Shown: positions 1-9,174, numbered from the stretch's first letter. The stretch is 64,000 nt of DNA from Fimbriimonas planktonicus (GCA_965234685.1 OZ248539.1:2356001-2420000), one strand, 5' to 3'. The notes: a model not told the origin generated them from the letters alone. Translations and numbers: made by a program.

Positions 1-159
1 GGGCTTGCTCCGTGGGCGTGGCTTCTGCTCGCTCTATCGGGCTCGGTGTTCGTTTGGCTCCAAACCGCAGCGATGAGCGTCGCCGTTTCGCTTGCTATGG
101 ATGCAAGACAAACCGGCGATGCCATACAATCGTCCAACCAGAACGAGAATTTGAAATGA
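1..159 (+). CDS. C-terminal end of a membrane protein (truncated by window edge)
   Basis: Frame 1 is open from the first base and ends in TGA at 157-159, giving 52 residues. The first ~20 are strongly hydrophobic (WAWLLLALSGSVFVW), so this looks like the last transmembrane segment of a membrane protein followed by a short polar tail. The stop overlaps the ATG of the next gene (ATGA, 156-159), which suggests translational coupling. The protein family cannot be told from this fragment. The alternative, an N-terminal extension of the next gene in another frame, is less likely because that reading would be Arg/Cys-rich. Confidence 0.6.
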   Translation, partial: GLAPWAWLLLALSGSVFVWLQTAAMSVAVSLAMDARQTGDAIQSSNQNENLK

Positions 160-779
160 GCTTTTCACGTGTTGCAATCACCATCGCTGCGATGTTCGTG
201 ATCGGTGCTTCGGCATCGGCCGGAACCTCCCCCAAACTCCAAGACCCTGAAGTTGCGGCGCGTAGCCAGAAGGTTCAGGAGAACATGCGCCGGATCGACT
301 TGCTGATGCAATTGATGCCGCTGATCATCCGAAAGGACCAGTTCGACAAGATCCTTCCGGTTTACGCGAAGATCAAGTCCGAGCAACGCAAGGTTCTGGA
401 AGACGAAGACAAGCAACTCCTGGCGCTCGAAGCGGAAGTTAATGAGTCGCTGAAGAAGGCCCGCGAAAACGGCGTCTTTCCCAAGAAAGACCTTGTCAAA
501 AAGTGCATCCTACTCGTCCGCGCCCTCGGCATCCGCCGAATCATGGCTCGCGGCGAACTTTCGGAAATGCTCTACAAGACGATCGACGAGTGCTTCGACG
601 CCGGTCAGAAGAAAGTGATGACCAGCATTGATTGGAAAGAATTCGATCCGTCCGCCGATCTTGCTGGAAAGTCAGACGCGGACAAGATGAAGTTCTTTAT
701 CCGCGTCATTTTCCTTGATCCACTGGCCTACGACATTCTTCTCGACCTAGACAAGAAAGCCCGCGCTAGCGGCCTTTGA
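156..779 (+). CDS. Secreted protein of unknown function
   Basis: The protein has 207 residues. ATG at 156 was chosen over an upstream in-frame GTG because it opens a classic signal peptide (hydrophobic core followed by ASASA) and overlaps the stop of the preceding gene as ATGA. The mature part is rich in charged residues and predicted to be helical, with a Lys/Glu-rich stretch around residues 60-115 that could form a coiled coil. I do not recognise a family. The 3' end overlaps the convergent aminopeptidase gene by 14 bases. It is probably periplasmic. Confidence 0.7.
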   Translation: MSFSRVAITIAAMFVIGASASAGTSPKLQDPEVAARSQKVQENMRRIDLLMQLMPLIIRKDQFDKILPVYAKIKSEQRKVLEDEDKQLLALEAEVNESLKKARENGVFPKKDLVKKCILLVRALGIRRIMARGELSEMLYKTIDECFDAGQKKVMTSIDWKEFDPSADLAGKSDADKMKFFIRVIFLDPLAYDILLDLDKKARASGL

Positions 780-3066
780 GCCTTGCGACAGCTCCCTGAA
801 CGTTGTTCCTGATGAACGACAGCGGATGACTCAAAAGCGGTTCCAGTACTGGAACCGCTTTTTTGTCGCCGTATTCGGCGAGCGCATTGATCGCTGCCGC
901 CCGGGCACCGAAGGACTTCTCCTTGGTGATCTTTACGAGGGCGTCATAGGCTTCGGTCTGGCCCGGCTCATCTTTGATTCGGCCAAGAATTTCGATCGCT
1001 TGAACTCGGAGCGCTTCGTTGCGTGGCGTCTTCAGTTGGCTAAGGCTGATGCCCCGTGCTCGATCTTTGTCGGTATCGGCAAAGTGATTCATCGCAAACT
1101 TTCGGAACTCGTCTTGGTGGGAATCGGTGACCCAGGCATCTTCGACAAGGCTTTTGTCGCCGGTTACGCGGACCAGCGCCCGAAGGGAATCAAGCCGAAT
1201 CAAATCGTTCTTATCCGACTGCATCAGCTCGCGAATCTTGCCCTGAGTTGCTTCGCTAGGTTTCAGCTCTCCGAGTCGGCTCACTGCCGCGCGGCGCTCA
1301 AACGGGCTGGCACTGGTAAGCAAGCTCGAAAGATACGCCTCATCCGAAATGAGCGGGATTAGTCGGCTTCGGAGTGAGTTGCTGATGCTCAGCTTGGCCA
1401 ATTCGACCTTCTGCGGCTCGGATAGAGTGGGGAAAGCAACCGGTGCCAGTCGAGCACGCTGTCCTGCGTTTCTTGCAAAACGGTACATCTTCATCCACTC
1501 CGCTGGGGTCAGATTAGCTTCGTAGCGAATATCCGCCATCTGCCAAGCCGCCGGGTCGAGCTGAACCAGTTCGGCCGGGAAACTGACTTCCGTCTTCGGA
1601 CCGGTTAGCGTGACTTTCTCGATACCAATCTGCTCGCCGTTGATGAGCAGAACCTCGGTTGGAATACGGAAGTTGGTGCCCGACTGCTCAATCGTCCACT
1701 TCTTGCCGTCTCGCTTCACCGTCAGCTTCGGTGCGGCATTCTCATAGAACCACTGCTTCCGGAACCAGTCGAGATTGGTGCCGAGCGTTTTGGAATAGAA
1801 CGTGAAGAACTGCTCCGTGTCGACGTTTTTGTACTTGTAGGCGTTCAGGTACTTCTTGGTGGCGTCCCAGAATGCGGGCTCGCCGACCATTCGCATCAGC
1901 ATGAACATGCGCGATGCGCCGCCGGGATAGGCAAAGCCGTCGAACATTTCGATGGGGTCTTTGTAGCCAAACCAGACCATTGGGCGATTACCGCCCGCGT
2001 GCGCCCCAAGACCGCCCGAGAAGATGTCGACCCGCTGGAGGTCGAACGCATCCTGGCCCTCAATTTCGCGGGTGTAGAAAGCGGGCATAAAGCTGGCCCA
2101 GCCTTCATTGATCCAGATGTGCGACCAGTTTGGCGTTGTCACGGTGTCGCCAAACCACTGGTGCGCCAGTTCGTGCGCGACCAACCCGGTCGAATCTTCA
2201 AGGGGGTGAACGTGTTGCGGATGGAGCGTGCTGATGGTTTGAGTCGTCGCCGTGATGTTCTCCATTCCACCGAACATGAAGTCGGGAACGGCGGACTGGC
2301 TGTACTTTGCGTACGGATATTTAAAGCCGGTCAACTTTTCGTAGACGGCAACGTTGCGAGCCGTTCCCTGAAACGCGACCTTGCCCTGAGCCTCAAGTCC
2401 GGTTGGAACCCAGTAGCTCACCGGGAGTGGCGACCGTTGTTCGAAGATCTCAGAATACGGTCCGGCGACGAAGCTAATCAGGTAGGTCGAGTGCGCCTGA
2501 TCCATCTTCCAGCTAAAGGTGTCATTCGCTTTCCCGACAACCTTTTTGACCAGCTTTCCATTGCTCAATCCGCTCCAGCCTTTCGGCAGGATCAACGTGC
2601 CTTCGCTGGTTGCCTTGTCATCTGGATAGTCGTAGGTAGGAAGCCAGTTTCGGGTGTCTTCCATTTCGCCCTGGGTGTAATACACCGGGGTTTTCGCCGG
2701 GTAGGCGCGCTCGGCGGGCACGTAATAGACTCCGGCTTCTGGCGTGCCGACGTAGGTGATCGTTACGTTGATCGGCCGCAGGCTCTTGCCCGCGTTCGGG
2801 ATGTTGAGGCGGTTGTTCTGTAGCGAAAACGACTTCGGCTTGCCATCTACCAAAACGTTTTGCACGGAGAGCCGCTGACAATCAAAACTTACCGATCGCT
2901 GACCCGGCATGAGTTGTAAGCGATTCGTGACTTTCCCGACAATCTGCCCGGGCCGGTTCTTGTTGATGCTGATCTCCCACATAACGTGGAGAAGATCAAA
3001 GGTTCGGGGTGGCCGGCGATCCGCGACGGCGGAGGCGAGCATTAACGGGGTGATGGCACCGAGCAT
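766..3066 (-). CDS. M1 family zinc aminopeptidase with C-terminal HEAT-like repeats
   Basis: This is a gluzincin metallopeptidase that removes N-terminal amino acids from peptides. Numbered from the chosen start it shows the GGMEN exopeptidase motif near residue 266, the zinc site HELAHQ (H298, H302) and the second zinc ligand E321 in WINEGW. The final ~200 residues look like HEAT-type helical repeats, as in some bacterial M1 enzymes. ATG at 3066 gives 766 residues with a short hydrophobic leader ending ASAVA; a TTG at 3096 would add ten residues. The leader suggests export. No neighbour clearly shares its role. Confidence 0.9.
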   Translation of the reverse strand: MLGAITPLMLASAVADRRPPRTFDLLHVMWEISINKNRPGQIVGKVTNRLQLMPGQRSVSFDCQRLSVQNVLVDGKPKSFSLQNNRLNIPNAGKSLRPINVTITYVGTPEAGVYYVPAERAYPAKTPVYYTQGEMEDTRNWLPTYDYPDDKATSEGTLILPKGWSGLSNGKLVKKVVGKANDTFSWKMDQAHSTYLISFVAGPYSEIFEQRSPLPVSYWVPTGLEAQGKVAFQGTARNVAVYEKLTGFKYPYAKYSQSAVPDFMFGGMENITATTQTISTLHPQHVHPLEDSTGLVAHELAHQWFGDTVTTPNWSHIWINEGWASFMPAFYTREIEGQDAFDLQRVDIFSGGLGAHAGGNRPMVWFGYKDPIEMFDGFAYPGGASRMFMLMRMVGEPAFWDATKKYLNAYKYKNVDTEQFFTFYSKTLGTNLDWFRKQWFYENAAPKLTVKRDGKKWTIEQSGTNFRIPTEVLLINGEQIGIEKVTLTGPKTEVSFPAELVQLDPAAWQMADIRYEANLTPAEWMKMYRFARNAGQRARLAPVAFPTLSEPQKVELAKLSISNSLRSRLIPLISDEAYLSSLLTSASPFERRAAVSRLGELKPSEATQGKIRELMQSDKNDLIRLDSLRALVRVTGDKSLVEDAWVTDSHQDEFRKFAMNHFADTDKDRARGISLSQLKTPRNEALRVQAIEILGRIKDEPGQTEAYDALVKITKEKSFGARAAAINALAEYGDKKAVPVLEPLLSHPLSFIRNNVQGAVARLKGR

Positions 3067-3122
3067 GCAAAACAGTATGCCAAAACCATCACACAACGAT
3101 TCAGGATTGGGAATCCGGCTTG

Positions 3123-3722
3123 CTACATCTGGACCAGGCGATTAGCGGCTTCCCAAGCGCGGGCGATATCGGCCACGAGCAAGCCGTATCCGCCGTCGCC
3201 ACTGATGTTCGCCTGACGCAGGATGTAAGCCGGGTGCAGAGTCGCGATGGCGGTCTTGGCGAATTCGCAGGGGAAGTACTTACCGCGCTCCTTTGTTATC
3301 TGGAAGTTTTTCTTGATTAAGTTCTTCGCGCTTGGTGCGCCGATGCAGAGAATGACCTTCGGCGCCATGATTGCGAGCTGTGGCACGAGCCATTCGCGGC
3401 AAGCGGTCGCTTCGGCCTCAGTTGGCGCACGGTTGACTGGCTTCCCGGTGCTCCAATCGGCAGCGCGACACTTGACCGTGTTCGTGATATAGACCATTTC
3501 TCGCGTCAAGCCAGCATCGACAAGGGCTCGGTCCAACAACTGCCCTGCGCGGCCAATGAAGGGCCTTCCCTGCTTGTCCTCGTTCTCGCCGGGTCCTTCT
3601 CCCACGAGTACCAGTGGCGACTTAGGATCGCCTTCACCAAAAACGACGTTGGTTCGCCGCTCGGACAGCGGACAAGCGGTGCAGACTAATGCCCGTGACC
3701 GAAGCTCAGCGAGGGATTCCAT
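3123..3722 (-). CDS. Uracil-DNA glycosylase, family 4 (iron-sulfur)
   Basis: The enzyme removes uracil from DNA for base-excision repair. The 199-residue protein has the four cysteines expected for the 4Fe-4S cluster of family 4 (C14, C17, C85, C108), the active-site block GEGPGENED near residue 41, and the C-terminal motif TLHPAYILR. ATG 3722 is preferred over TTG 3725 because GGAG lies about six bases upstream. The start lies inside the end of the HIT gene (17-base overlap), so the two are probably co-transcribed and coupled. Confidence 0.92.
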   Translation of the reverse strand: MESLAELRSRALVCTACPLSERRTNVVFGEGDPKSPLVLVGEGPGENEDKQGRPFIGRAGQLLDRALVDAGLTREMVYITNTVKCRAADWSTGKPVNRAPTEAEATACREWLVPQLAIMAPKVILCIGAPSAKNLIKKNFQITKERGKYFPCEFAKTAIATLHPAYILRQANISGDGGYGLLVADIARAWEAANRLVQM

Positions 3723-4206
3723 CAATCACTCCGCGAAGTCGGTCGTAGCTGGCTTCCAAAGACTGGGGCATCACGCGCACTTCGCCGACGGCGGTCATGA
3801 AGTTCGTGTCCCCGTTCCAGCGTGGCACGATATGCCAATGGATGTGGACCGGTATCCCTGCCCCGGCCGCCTTGCCCATGTTGACACCGAGGTTGAACCC
3901 ATCTGGGTTGTAGGCCGTGCGGAGCCAGCGGACGCCTTGCGCGAGCAGCTGATTAATCTCAAGCAATTCGGCGTCGTCGAGAAGATCAATATCGGCGACT
4001 TGCCGATACGGGGCAATTAAGAGATGCCCGTTTGTGTACGGGTAGGCGTTGAGCATTACGAACGCCGTCGTGCCGCGAAAGAGAATGGAGTTCTTCCGGT
4101 CGTCATTTTCGGCCGGAAGATCCACGAAGATGTCGCCGGTTCCCGACGACTGAGCAGGCTTCTCGATGTAGGTTAAGCGCCACGGAGCCCACAAGACGTC
4201 GTTCAT
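3706..4206 (-). CDS. HIT family nucleotide hydrolase/phosphorylase
   Basis: This 166-residue histidine-triad protein carries HIHWHIVPRW near residue 125, the HxHxHxx active site, and the upstream block NAYPYTNGHLL typical of the Ap4A-phosphorylase-like branch. Members act on dinucleoside polyphosphates or other nucleotide conjugates; the exact substrate is not visible. The gene overlaps the downstream uracil-DNA glycosylase and lies 22 bases after the ANTAR regulator gene, so the three likely form one transcript. Confidence 0.88.
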   Translation of the reverse strand: MNDVLWAPWRLTYIEKPAQSSGTGDIFVDLPAENDDRKNSILFRGTTAFVMLNAYPYTNGHLLIAPYRQVADIDLLDDAELLEINQLLAQGVRWLRTAYNPDGFNLGVNMGKAAGAGIPVHIHWHIVPRWNGDTNFMTAVGEVRVMPQSLEASYDRLRGVIDGIPR

Positions 4207-4228
4207 GACGTCATTTTGACCGCAACGG

Positions 4229-4804
4229 TCAGATCGATTTTGCGAGGATGATGGCCTCGGCCACTTCTCGCATCGACTTGCGCAGGTTCATGCTCTGCAT
4301 CTGAATGCGACGATAGGCTTCGGACTCTCCGACTTTGTACTCGTCCATCAAAATGCCCTTGGCTCGGTCGATCAGCTTTCGAGCCTCAAGCTTTTCCTGA
4401 AGGTTCGAAACTTCGCCATTGAGCTGCTGGTTCTGCTCAAACCGGCTTCGCGCGACTTCAATGCTTGGTGGCAAATCGCTGGGCTTGAATGGCTTGACGA
4501 GGTAGGCGAACACGCCTGCATCTTTCGCTCGGTCAACCAGTTCCTTGTCGGAGTAAGCGGTCAGAAGAATCGTCGGAGCGATGTTCTCTTCCGTGATGAT
4601 GCTGACGGCTTCAATTCCGTCCATAACGGGCATCTTCACGTCGAGGATGCAAACATCGGGCTGGGTTTCGCGGGCGAGGTCTACTGCCTGCTTTCCGTCG
4701 CCACCTTCTGCCACGACTTCATAGCCGAGGCTTTCCAGCATCTGACGAAGATCCAAACGAATAATCGGATCGTCGTCCGCAATCAAAACTCTCATCGTTG
4801 CCAT
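4229..4804 (-). CDS. Response regulator with ANTAR RNA-binding output domain
   Basis: This two-domain regulator has 191 residues. Residues ~5-120 form a receiver domain with acidic pocket D10-D12, phospho-acceptor D55 (ILDVKMP) and the switch Lys in LVKPF. A coiled-coil linker follows, then an ANTAR domain (~130-187) with the KLIDRAKGILM motif. ANTAR domains bind paired hairpins in nascent RNA and act as antiterminators; the PdtaR type is the nearest architecture. ATG 4804 was chosen because AGGGA lies five bases upstream. It is divergent from the fumarylacetoacetase operon. No cognate histidine kinase is in the window. Confidence 0.93.
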   Translation of the reverse strand: MATMRVLIADDDPIIRLDLRQMLESLGYEVVAEGGDGKQAVDLARETQPDVCILDVKMPVMDGIEAVSIITEENIAPTILLTAYSDKELVDRAKDAGVFAYLVKPFKPSDLPPSIEVARSRFEQNQQLNGEVSNLQEKLEARKLIDRAKGILMDEYKVGESEAYRRIQMQSMNLRKSMREVAEAIILAKSI

Positions 4805-4885
4805 ATTTTCCCTGAGGGCTACGACGCCGTAACGCCAACGGTCTGAAAGAGGGAGTATACCTTTCAAAAGTTGTGGGCCTATGAT

Positions 4886-5725
4886 ATGAAAGCATCCTTG
4901 CGAGACCTGTTGCGGAGAGGCATCGATTACAGCGGAATGTTTCCGCCCGCGAAGTTACGAGCAGAAGAGGCAGTAGGCGAGTACCGAGCGTTGCAGTCAT
5001 CGGATCTGCGCTGGATGTTGCATCGGTTCTCGGCACCGATTACCGCGCTTTCTCACTCGGCCGTTTTGACCCTCGCCGACGAGCCCGTGGCCGTCATCGG
5101 GCGCCGCGGCGGCGAGTGGGAGAACGATCGATTTGAAGACGCCCGTGACCTGAATGCTTTTCTCCAAGCCGGCGGCAAGGTTGGATCGTACGAATGCGAA
5201 CTGCCGGATACCGATGACGTGGATGAAGTCCTTGGTCAGTTGCGCGGCTTTAGTGCGGCAGATGAAGTGCTGGTGGAGCTGAACCCAGATCGGCCGTTTC
5301 CGATGATTCTTGATGCCCTCGCCGATGCTGATGCTTTCGGCGCTAAGCTTCGTACCGGGCCCACTCCACCCGCCACGGAAATCGTGGCGACCTTCATTTG
5401 GGAGTGTGTTGCGCTGGAGCTACCGTTCAAGCTCACCGCCGGCCTACATGAGCCGCTGAGTGGACATGGAATGTTGGGCTTCGTGAACGTCTTGGGCGCC
5501 ACCGCCGCGGCGATTCAGCACGATCTTTCGGTTTCCGAGATCAAAGTCGTGCTCGAATCAGACGAGCCGAATGAGTGGCGATTTGAAGAGCAACAATTCC
5601 TGTTCCGCGACTGGGATGTCTCTCGCGACGCGATCGAGGATGCGCGCGCGCTCTTCGCTTCTTTTGGTTCTTGCTCAATTGAAGAACCCGCTGAGGGACT
5701 CAGCAAGCTAGGATGGACGGTATGA
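4886..5725 (+). CDS. Conserved protein of unknown function, first gene of the fumarylacetoacetase operon
   Basis: The 279-residue protein has no motif that gives a reaction. It has an N-terminal block DYSGMFPPAKL, a central KLRTGP segment, then PFKLTAGLHEPL and GMLGFVNVLGA. From memory, proteins with these blocks occur beside fumarylacetoacetase genes in several soil bacteria, but their role is not known to me. The alternating strand/helix look would suit a TIM-barrel-like fold, which is a guess. ATG 4886 is preferred to TTG 4871. The stop overlaps the next start as ATGA, implying coupled expression and perhaps a shared pathway. Confidence 0.7.
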   Translation: MKASLRDLLRRGIDYSGMFPPAKLRAEEAVGEYRALQSSDLRWMLHRFSAPITALSHSAVLTLADEPVAVIGRRGGEWENDRFEDARDLNAFLQAGGKVGSYECELPDTDDVDEVLGQLRGFSAADEVLVELNPDRPFPMILDALADADAFGAKLRTGPTPPATEIVATFIWECVALELPFKLTAGLHEPLSGHGMLGFVNVLGATAAAIQHDLSVSEIKVVLESDEPNEWRFEEQQFLFRDWDVSRDAIEDARALFASFGSCSIEEPAEGLSKLGWTV

Positions 5726-6879
5726 GACACCCAAATTGGCTGCAACCGGGAACCGAGGGATTCGGACTCGACAACTTGCCCGTCGGGCGATGCCGGAACC
5801 ACGGCTACGTGATCCGCATTGAGGATCACGCCATCGCGACCGATGACCTTTCGAGCGCGGGAATTCTAGAGTGGCTGGACCCGCTTGTACCGCTCACGAC
5901 CGCACAAGTTCAGGCCGCTCGAAGCGCAGCGCGTGCATATCTGGAAGAACCGAGACAGTTGCTTCCAATCTCCGAGCTTGAGCTGTTGACCCCGATGCCG
6001 GTCAAGGCCTTTGCCGATTTCTACAGCGGCATCAACCACGCGAGCAACGTCGGGCGCATGTTCCGGCCAGACATGCCGCCGCTTCTGCCGAACTACCGAC
6101 ACCTTCCGGTCGCCTACAACGGCCGCGCTTCCACCGTGGTTCCGTCAGGCACGGCCATTACTCGACCAAACGGCATCACCAAACCGGCAGGCGAGGTGCC
6201 GCCGATTTTCGGCCCGACTCAGGAACTGGATTTCGAACTTGAACTTGGGTTCTACGTTGGCCGTTCCACTTCTTTAGGTGAGGTCGTCCCGATCTCCGAA
6301 GCGGACTCGAGCATCGCCGGAGTGGTGCTGGTTAACGACTGGTCTTCCCGTGATGTGCAGCGGTTCGAGTATCAACCGCTCGGGCCATTCTTGGCGAAGT
6401 CTTTTGCCACGAGCATCTCACCTTGGCTGGTGACTCTCGATGCCTTGGAACCGTTTCGAATTCAAGGTCCGGCACAAGAGCCTGCCGTTCTGCCGCACCT
6501 CGCCATCGATGGCCCGCAGCATTACGATCTGAAACTGGAGGTCGCTCTTGTTGTGGACGGCGTCGAGCACGTTGTTTGCCGAACCACGAGCGCCGAACTC
6601 TACTGGAGCTTCGCCCAGCAATTTGCCCACCAGTCATCCAACGGCACGGCTTTGGAATCGGGCGATCTCTACGCGACCGGCACAATCAGCGGCACCGAGC
6701 CCGGCACGTTCGGCTCGCTTCTTGAGCTCACGGTGCGCGGCAGTCAGCCGATTGCAGTCAGAGACCAAACTCGGACCTTTTTGCAGGACGGCGACGTAGT
6801 TGTGCTCCGGGGCTATGGAAGCAAAGACGGTCACTTCATCAGCCTTGGCGAAGTTCGTGGAGTCGTGGTTCCATCGTAA
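5722..6879 (+). CDS. fahA: Fumarylacetoacetase
   Basis: The enzyme hydrolyses fumarylacetoacetate to fumarate and acetoacetate, the last step of tyrosine/homogentisate breakdown. The 385-residue protein has every active-site position of the mouse enzyme with the same spacing: metal ligands D99, E172, E174 and D206, catalytic H106, and K226. Diagnostic strings are DFYSGINHASNVG and NDWSSRDVQ. ATG 5722 was chosen because AGGA lies upstream and it forms an ATGA overlap with the previous stop. Hydroxyphenylpyruvate dioxygenase and homogentisate dioxygenase are not in the window, so the rest of the pathway must be elsewhere or the substrate may differ. Confidence 0.92.
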   Translation: MRHPNWLQPGTEGFGLDNLPVGRCRNHGYVIRIEDHAIATDDLSSAGILEWLDPLVPLTTAQVQAARSAARAYLEEPRQLLPISELELLTPMPVKAFADFYSGINHASNVGRMFRPDMPPLLPNYRHLPVAYNGRASTVVPSGTAITRPNGITKPAGEVPPIFGPTQELDFELELGFYVGRSTSLGEVVPISEADSSIAGVVLVNDWSSRDVQRFEYQPLGPFLAKSFATSISPWLVTLDALEPFRIQGPAQEPAVLPHLAIDGPQHYDLKLEVALVVDGVEHVVCRTTSAELYWSFAQQFAHQSSNGTALESGDLYATGTISGTEPGTFGSLLELTVRGSQPIAVRDQTRTFLQDGDVVVLRGYGSKDGHFISLGEVRGVVVPS

Positions 6880-6887
6880 AACCCGGG

Positions 6888-7718
6888 TTGTATCCAGCGG
6901 CAGTAACTCCGTTTACCGAATCAGGAGAGATTGACTACGTTAGCTTGCTGAAGCTGCTGAGCTGGTTCAAGGCCAACGAATGCATCGGCGTTGTGCTTGC
7001 GGGAACCAACGGTGAGGGACCGTCGCTGAGCGCGGTTGAGAAGCGGGATCTCGTGCGCGAGGCCGTGCGGTTGACCGACCTCCCGATCATCCTTGGCATC
7101 GCGACCCCGAGTCTTGAAGAAGCGGTTTGGCTCAGCGAGCAAGCGCGGAAAGCCGGTGCGGTTGGAGTGTTGGTCATGCCTCCCGCGTACTTTCGCGAGG
7201 TGCCCGAAGCGAACATTCAGCTTTGGTTTGAGGCACTTGCGAAACGGACGAGCGCTCCGATTTTGCTCTACAACTTTCCGAAACGGACCGGAATCACGCT
7301 TTCTGCTGAATTGGTAGCCGAACTGGCGAAGGTTGACAACATCGTTGGTTTGAAGGACAGCAGTGGCGAAAAGGGCAATCTCGAGAGCTACCGACAAGCG
7401 TTTCCAAGTGGCTCGCTTTTTGTTGGGGATGAGCGGTTGATTCCTGAGGCCTTGGCGCAAGGCTGGCGCGGGAGCATCAGCGGTGCCGCGAATGTGCTTC
7501 CTCTTTGGCTCTCCAGGGCCACACAGCCCGGCGGGAGTGCCGCCAGCGCGTTGATTGCCGACATCCTAGACCAAGTCCGCGCAAGCGGGCAGCCGATGGC
7601 CCACAAGGCCATTCTTAAGTCGCTAGGAGTGATTGGCAGCGACGCCGTTCGCTTACCCCTGACACAGTCTGCGTTTCCAGCGGAGCTGGCCCTGGCCATC
7701 TCGAAGCTTCAGGCATGA
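6888..7718 (+). CDS. Dihydrodipicolinate synthase/N-acetylneuraminate lyase family aldolase
   Basis: This class I aldolase of the DapA/NanA superfamily has 276 residues in a TIM barrel. Key residues are the Schiff-base lysine K156 (VGLKDSSG), the proton-shuttling Y128 (LLYNFP) and the pyruvate-carboxylate loop GTNGEG (residues 39-44). Family members add pyruvate to, or release it from, various aldehydes. The location after fumarylacetoacetase suggests a catabolic aldolase rather than lysine biosynthesis, but this is inference. TTG 6888 is the only reasonable start; no good ribosome site is visible, consistent with coupling to the gene eight bases upstream. A strong hairpin follows. Confidence 0.85.
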   Translation: MYPAAVTPFTESGEIDYVSLLKLLSWFKANECIGVVLAGTNGEGPSLSAVEKRDLVREAVRLTDLPIILGIATPSLEEAVWLSEQARKAGAVGVLVMPPAYFREVPEANIQLWFEALAKRTSAPILLYNFPKRTGITLSAELVAELAKVDNIVGLKDSSGEKGNLESYRQAFPSGSLFVGDERLIPEALAQGWRGSISGAANVLPLWLSRATQPGGSAASALIADILDQVRASGQPMAHKAILKSLGVIGSDAVRLPLTQSAFPAELALAISKLQA

Positions 7719-7723
7719 AAAAA

Positions 7724-7748
7724 CCCCGGCTCGTTTGTCGAGCCGGGG
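7724..7748. terminator. Bidirectional rho-independent terminator
   Basis: A perfect 10-base-pair stem (ccccggctcg / cgagccgggg) with a five-base loop sits between two convergent genes. A-rich sequence on the left and a short T run on the right let it serve both strands. Confidence 0.85.
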
Positions 7749-7761
7749 CCATTTTCCCTTC

Positions 7762-9174
7762 TTAGTTCTTCTTCGTGGTGATGAGAACGTGGTTGGTGGC
7801 CTTGTCGTACTCGACTTCGACCTTCAGAGCGTCTCGGAGGAAGCTCACTGGGATGATCGTTCGGCCTCGCTCAAGGTAAGGAATCGCTTCCATCTTGATC
7901 GAGAGCTCATTGACCTTGGCGTTTGGATCGCCGATCAAGATCATGATCTGGCTTCCGTCTGCCGACGCGGTGACCGACTTGGTGAGGTTCTCCCACTTGA
8001 CCTTGCCGCCTGCCGCTTCGAACAAGTGGCGGAACGGGGTCATAGGGATGCCATTTTCGACTCGTGGAGCCACATCGAAGTTCACGAACTTCGAGTTAAG
8101 AGCAACCGCGAAGGTGCCGACGTTTGGAAGTCGCGTTCCCTTGCTTATCGCGAGGGTTGCGGCGGTTCGCATTGCGCCGACGGCAGCGTTGACCGAAGCG
8201 TTGCTTCCGGCAACCGTGGCAGTCTTGACTGCGCCAAGGTTAACGATCTGCCTTGTCGACTTTTTAACAAGCGGCTTAGCGGCCGCAACTCGCGTTCCAG
8301 TTGGAACCATGAGCTTTGGACCAGCTACAACAGCCTTTGGAACGGCAGTTGGTTTTGCCGAAGCGCCGGACTTAGCGGCTGCCATCGTGGTCTTTGGCGT
8401 AACGCCTGCGGTCAACGCACCGGCGACGGTTGGTCGGCCGAGCTTGACGGACTTCATTCCGCTAGGAGCAACCACGAAAGTGGAGCCAGAAACGCCGTTT
8501 GCAACCGGGGTTGCTTCTTCGACGCCCGTTCGGTCGGTTCGACCACTTGGGTTGTTGACGAAGAGTCGGACTTTTCGAGTCTTGTAGGTGTTGCTTGACT
8601 CATCGACGGCCCAAGCTTCCACTTCGTGCCAGCCATTGGTTTCCTTCGACGTGTCCCAGTTAAGGCTGTACGGTGGGTAGTTGGTCATTCCCTTGAACTG
8701 ACCGTCCACGAAGTAGCTGACGTAGGTGTTCTTGAGCGAAGCGTTGAATCCAATTTGAACTTCAACGATGCCGAGAACGGTCTGTCCGAGCTTCGGCTTG
8801 GCCATGAAAACGGCGCTACCGCTGCTTTGCTCAGCAAGGATGATTTGCTTCTGAACGCCTACGGTTCGGCCAGTGCGGTCGAAGAGTCGGACTTCGACGG
8901 TGTTCTCTCCATCCTTAAGGTCGGCAGGATTGAGCGTGAAATTGGTTTCGCCGGCCGATTTGTCGGAGGCCAGCGTTCTGGTGCCGAGGCTTTCACCGTT
9001 CAAGCGAAGCTCGGCCAAGTTTGCCGATGCGCCCGAATACTTGATGGTTAGGGTCGAGTTCCCCAACGCTCGATCGATGGTGATCTTTGCGTCCAGTGGC
9101 ACCGCAATCGCCGAAGTCGCCAGCGCGGCGGCTACCGCAGTTACACTAATACTCTTTGTGTTCCAAAAGTTCAT
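7762..9174 (-). CDS. Secreted protein with Ig-like region and C-terminal copper-amine-oxidase-N-like stalk domain
   Basis: The 470-residue protein has a signal peptide (ALATSAIA). An N-terminal region of beta-sandwich character (~25-220) is followed by an Ala/Thr/Lys-rich, probably disordered linker (~225-360). The C-terminal ~105 residues match the copper amine oxidase N-terminal-like domain, with a PMTPFRHLFEAAGG and IPVSFLRDAL pattern, seen in many stalk or cell-surface proteins. The name reflects history; no oxidase chemistry is implied. ATG 9174 has GAGGG eight bases upstream. It is convergent with the aldolase and divergent from the PqaA-like gene. The role is probably envelope attachment. 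Confidence 0.8.
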   Translation of the reverse strand: MNFWNTKSISVTAVAAALATSAIAVPLDAKITIDRALGNSTLTIKYSGASANLAELRLNGESLGTRTLASDKSAGETNFTLNPADLKDGENTVEVRLFDRTGRTVGVQKQIILAEQSSGSAVFMAKPKLGQTVLGIVEVQIGFNASLKNTYVSYFVDGQFKGMTNYPPYSLNWDTSKETNGWHEVEAWAVDESSNTYKTRKVRLFVNNPSGRTDRTGVEEATPVANGVSGSTFVVAPSGMKSVKLGRPTVAGALTAGVTPKTTMAAAKSGASAKPTAVPKAVVAGPKLMVPTGTRVAAAKPLVKKSTRQIVNLGAVKTATVAGSNASVNAAVGAMRTAATLAISKGTRLPNVGTFAVALNSKFVNFDVAPRVENGIPMTPFRHLFEAAGGKVKWENLTKSVTASADGSQIMILIGDPNAKVNELSIKMEAIPYLERGRTIIPVSFLRDALKVEVEYDKATNHVLITTKKN

